Part shown: positions 4,590 to 5,953 of the stretch, one piece after another
Layout of the letters: each line of letters opens with the position of its first letter
Numbering within the stretch: position 1 is the stretch's first letter
Source of the DNA: Chitinophagales bacterium
Lineage (GTDB): Bacteria > Bacteroidota > Bacteroidia > Chitinophagales > UBA2359
Direction: 5' to 3'
Assembly (NCBI GenBank): GCA_020631035.1
Contig: JAHDIA010000397.1
Coordinates: forward strand, 1 to 5,953
Length of the DNA: 5,953 nucleotides
Translations under genes and position numbers: made by a program
The notes under the pieces: model-generated
What the model saw: the letters and a program-made list of their open reading frames with translations, nothing else
Told to the model about the DNA's origin: nothing
The model's database searches: none

Positions 4590-5309
4590 TTATGGGACAA
4601 TATAGGCTCCAAACCAACTCAAGGAGGCACCACTACCCAAACCCTCTAGGTAAAATAGGTCTAAACATTCCCCTATTATTAGTTCTGTGTCTTCTTCTTC
4701 TCCATTTTGAATTTTCCATTTTGCCAATGTATGACTGTTTAGCCCCCAATCTACTTTCAATTCAATAATCGCAGAAACACTGGGGTCCGTAAGGCTATAA
4801 TAAGCTCCAAAGTCCTCTTCAAAATCAGGTGTCCAATCAAAATCTGCTTGTACATCTGTGGGGCAATTTGACTGAGCACAGCTTATTTGTTCTGTGTACA
4901 TCTTTGTAGCATTGCCATCATCAAGTCTCAATTCCCAAGTATAGTTCGCCCAACTAGGAATTTGCCACATTCCTGTATAATCAGGGTTGAGTTTGTACTC
5001 TAAATCTAAATGGAAACCACTATCATCAACACCCATTTTTATATAAAATGGATCATCAGACGTATCGCAATCAATATCAAGTAAACTCAGATTATTACCG
5101 CCACCACTATAGGCAGTAAAGGTTTGGTTGTGGCTGCCTGCTGGGGTAAAGCTTTGGTCATAATCACCACTGGCAACTTGGGGCGCATCTCCGATGAGCT
5201 GTACTACTTTATCATTTTCTATCATTGTAGACTGCTCCAATTCTGTTTTTTGGCAACTTGAAAGTACCAATAAGAGGGCAAAAATTGAAAACACTAAGTT
5301 CTTGTTCAT
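4590..5309 (-). CDS. Putative surface lipoprotein of unknown function, 239 aa
   Basis: The protein starts MNKNLVFSIFALLLVLSSC, a type II signal peptide with lipid-accepting Cys19, and the mature protein begins CQKTEL. I chose the ATG at 5309 over the in-frame ATG at 5315 because it gives MNK as in the neighbouring paralogue and the surrounding leaders match. The mature protein is acidic, with an S/G/N/T-rich linker (about 45-75) and then a domain rich in W, Y and D (W115, W120, W125, W159, W188, W198, W232). It has cysteines at 81, 144, 149 and 215; the C144-x4-C149 pair could form a local disulfide. Short alternating segments such as ELKVDW suggest beta strands. No named domain is recognised. 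The QK plus acidic residue after Cys19 suggests surface export, by inference. It has its own promoter at 5358-5400 and is a paralogue of the 196-aa gene downstream. Confidence 0.88.
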   Translation of the reverse strand: MNKNLVFSIFALLLVLSSCQKTELEQSTMIENDKVVQLIGDAPQVASGDYDQSFTPAGSHNQTFTAYSGGGNNLSLLDIDCDTSDDPFYIKMGVDDSGFHLDLEYKLNPDYTGMWQIPSWANYTWELRLDDGNATKMYTEQISCAQSNCPTDVQADFDWTPDFEEDFGAYYSLTDPSVSAIIELKVDWGLNSHTLAKWKIQNGEEEDTELIIGECLDLFYLEGLGSGASLSWFGAYIVP

Positions 5310-5472
5310 TATCATTTTGTTTTAATAGTTAAAAAATTCTGTTAATCAATTGCACTTCAAAATTAAAGGCTAATGGTCTTTTTTGACAACTACATTTTTT
5401 AAAAAAATTATTGTCTATTTTGTACAAAATCAACTTTCACATATAGCATAAGCTCCTGTTTATTAACAAGTT
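5310..5472 (-). repeat. Upstream region related to 4159-4320
   Basis: Counterpart of the duplicated upstream region described at 4159-4320. It contains the promoter at 5358-5400 and a run of matching blocks on both sides. The similarity appears to fade at about 5472. Confidence 0.6.
5358..5400 (-). promoter_or_regulatory. Promoter of the lipoprotein gene starting at 5309
   Basis: In gene orientation the -7 box is TAATTTTG (5358-5365). The -33 TTG is at 5387-5389 with a 21-nt spacer, inside TGTAGTTG (5387-5394), and six A (5395-5400) precede it. The expected start is near 5352, giving a leader of about 43 nt. Confidence 0.8.
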
Positions 5473-5544
5473 GGATTAGCATCAAAACTTTTAGCTTTTT
5501 GCTTAAAAAATGTTTATTCACCTTCCCAGACTCAAGGAATGAGT

Positions 5545-5953
5545 GTTACCAAATTCGCTCCCTTCGACAAGCTTAGGGAGCGTCTTCAAAGAAAAACAGT
5601 TCCGACAAAGAACCCAAACAAAGTAAAATACGCCTGATGGCAATGGTACCTGCTGCTTGGAGGGGCATAGTAAAGTAGGGAGTGCCGCAGGCTGAGGTAC
5701 GAAGACAAGGAACGACCATACTGAACTGCCCAGCCAAGTAGTAAGTACAAATGGACAGCAGGGACGCTCGAACAGACGAAGGTGCCAAACGTTCCGTACA
5801 AAAAGACTTATTCAAAAAATTATCTATTGAAAGTTTTTTATGGGCGACTCTCCCCGTTTCAGACCCGAGCAGTCTGGTTTACTTTGCCTGCTTTATCCTA
5901 ACAGCACACTTATCCATCCCCATACGCCACGCTACAAGAAAAAATGGTTCTTT
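5545..5953. other. GC-rich non-coding block, probable dispersed repeat, continuing past the window edge
   Basis: A hand count gives 62 G+C in 120 bases at 5641-5760, about half, where most of the window is near one third or less. The block starts with the REP-like hairpin at 5556-5582. It contains a near direct repeat GTTCCG(T)ACAAA at 5599-5609 and 5791-5802, inverted pairs GAGCGTC/GACGCTC (5579-5585 and 5763-5769) and GTCTTC/GAAGAC (5582-5587 and 5701-5706), and a hairpin CAGAC/GTCTG (5860-5876). On the minus strand two overlapping frames are open at 5573-5815 and 5586-5801, and another frame enters from the window edge and stops at 5879. None has a promoter of the local type, a signal peptide or a domain. 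A repeated intergenic element or structured RNA fits better than genes. Confidence 0.5.
5556..5582. repeat. REP-like hairpin
   Basis: CGCTCCCT (5556-5563) and AGGGAGCG (5575-5582) are perfect 8-bp arms around an 11-nt loop, TCGACAAGCTT. The CCTTCGACAAGCT core followed by AGG is a sequence I know as widespread in intergenic REP-type palindromes of many bacteria. It marks the left edge of the GC-rich block. A partial match to the core (AGCTTGTCGA) also occurs near 1634-1643. Copy number cannot be judged from one window. Confidence 0.55.

Noticed and set aside
5309..5315. Upstream in-frame ATG at 5315 as start of the 239-aa lipoprotein
   Set aside because: It would add MI before MNK. The paralogue begins MNK and the aligned leaders place the start at 5309.
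5573..5815. 80-codon minus-strand frame, and the overlapping 71-codon frame at 5586-5801
   Set aside because: Two overlapping open frames are explained by fewer stop codons in GC-rich DNA. The N-terminal MNKSF resembles the lipoproteins by chance, as no lipobox follows. No local-type promoter is seen.
5879..5953. Minus-strand frame entering from the window edge and ending KQAK-stop
   Set aside because: Only 24 residues are visible, within a probable repeat. It may be the end of a gene beyond the window, but nothing supports that here.

Overview
The window looks like chromosomal DNA of an AT-rich member of the Bacteroidota. The reasons are promoters of the TTG-N21-TAnnTTTG type (the Bacteroidota -33/-7 architecture), start codons in A-rich leaders without Shine-Dalgarno sequences, and several short lipoproteins with an SC-x-K lipobox junction. 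A Saprospira/Aureispira-like organism would fit, but this is an impression and not shown by the sequence. There are no rRNA or tRNA genes, no transposase and no CRISPR array.

Layout. 1-505 (-): a lipoprotein gene whose 3' end lies outside the window. 506-1173: a palindrome-rich intergenic region with two minus-strand terminators. 1174-1299 (-): a 41-codon mini-lipoprotein gene with its own promoter and a leader of about 105 nt. 1456-1929: no convincing gene. 1938-2042: two matching 19-bp palindromes and a candidate promoter ahead of 2075-3520 (+), a 481-aa cytoplasmic, helix-rich protein of unknown function. 3501-3547: a hairpin overlapping the stop codon of that gene, placed to terminate it and the convergent gene. 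3568-4158 (-) and 4590-5309 (-): two related lipoprotein genes whose upstream regions are also related. A 62-bp near-palindrome and smaller inverted repeats lie between them. About 5545-5953: a block of clearly higher G+C that starts with a REP-like hairpin and carries no credible gene; it is probably a dispersed repeat or a structured non-coding element.

How the parts relate. All four lipoprotein genes lie on the minus strand, each apparently with its own promoter. All four promoters share the same extended pattern in gene orientation: A5-6, 0-2 nt, TGTnnTTG, exactly 21 nt, TAnnTTTG. This suggests one co-regulated set of envelope or surface lipoproteins, two of which arose by duplication. 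The 481-aa gene uses different control sequences. Its first third has ordinary base composition, and at about position 2580 it changes abruptly to very AT-rich DNA, which suggests a conserved N-terminal part joined to a divergent C-terminal part. No enzymatic function can be assigned to any gene here. The most informative signals are the shared promoter pattern, the mini-lipoprotein, the paired palindromes, the composition step and the GC-rich repeat block.
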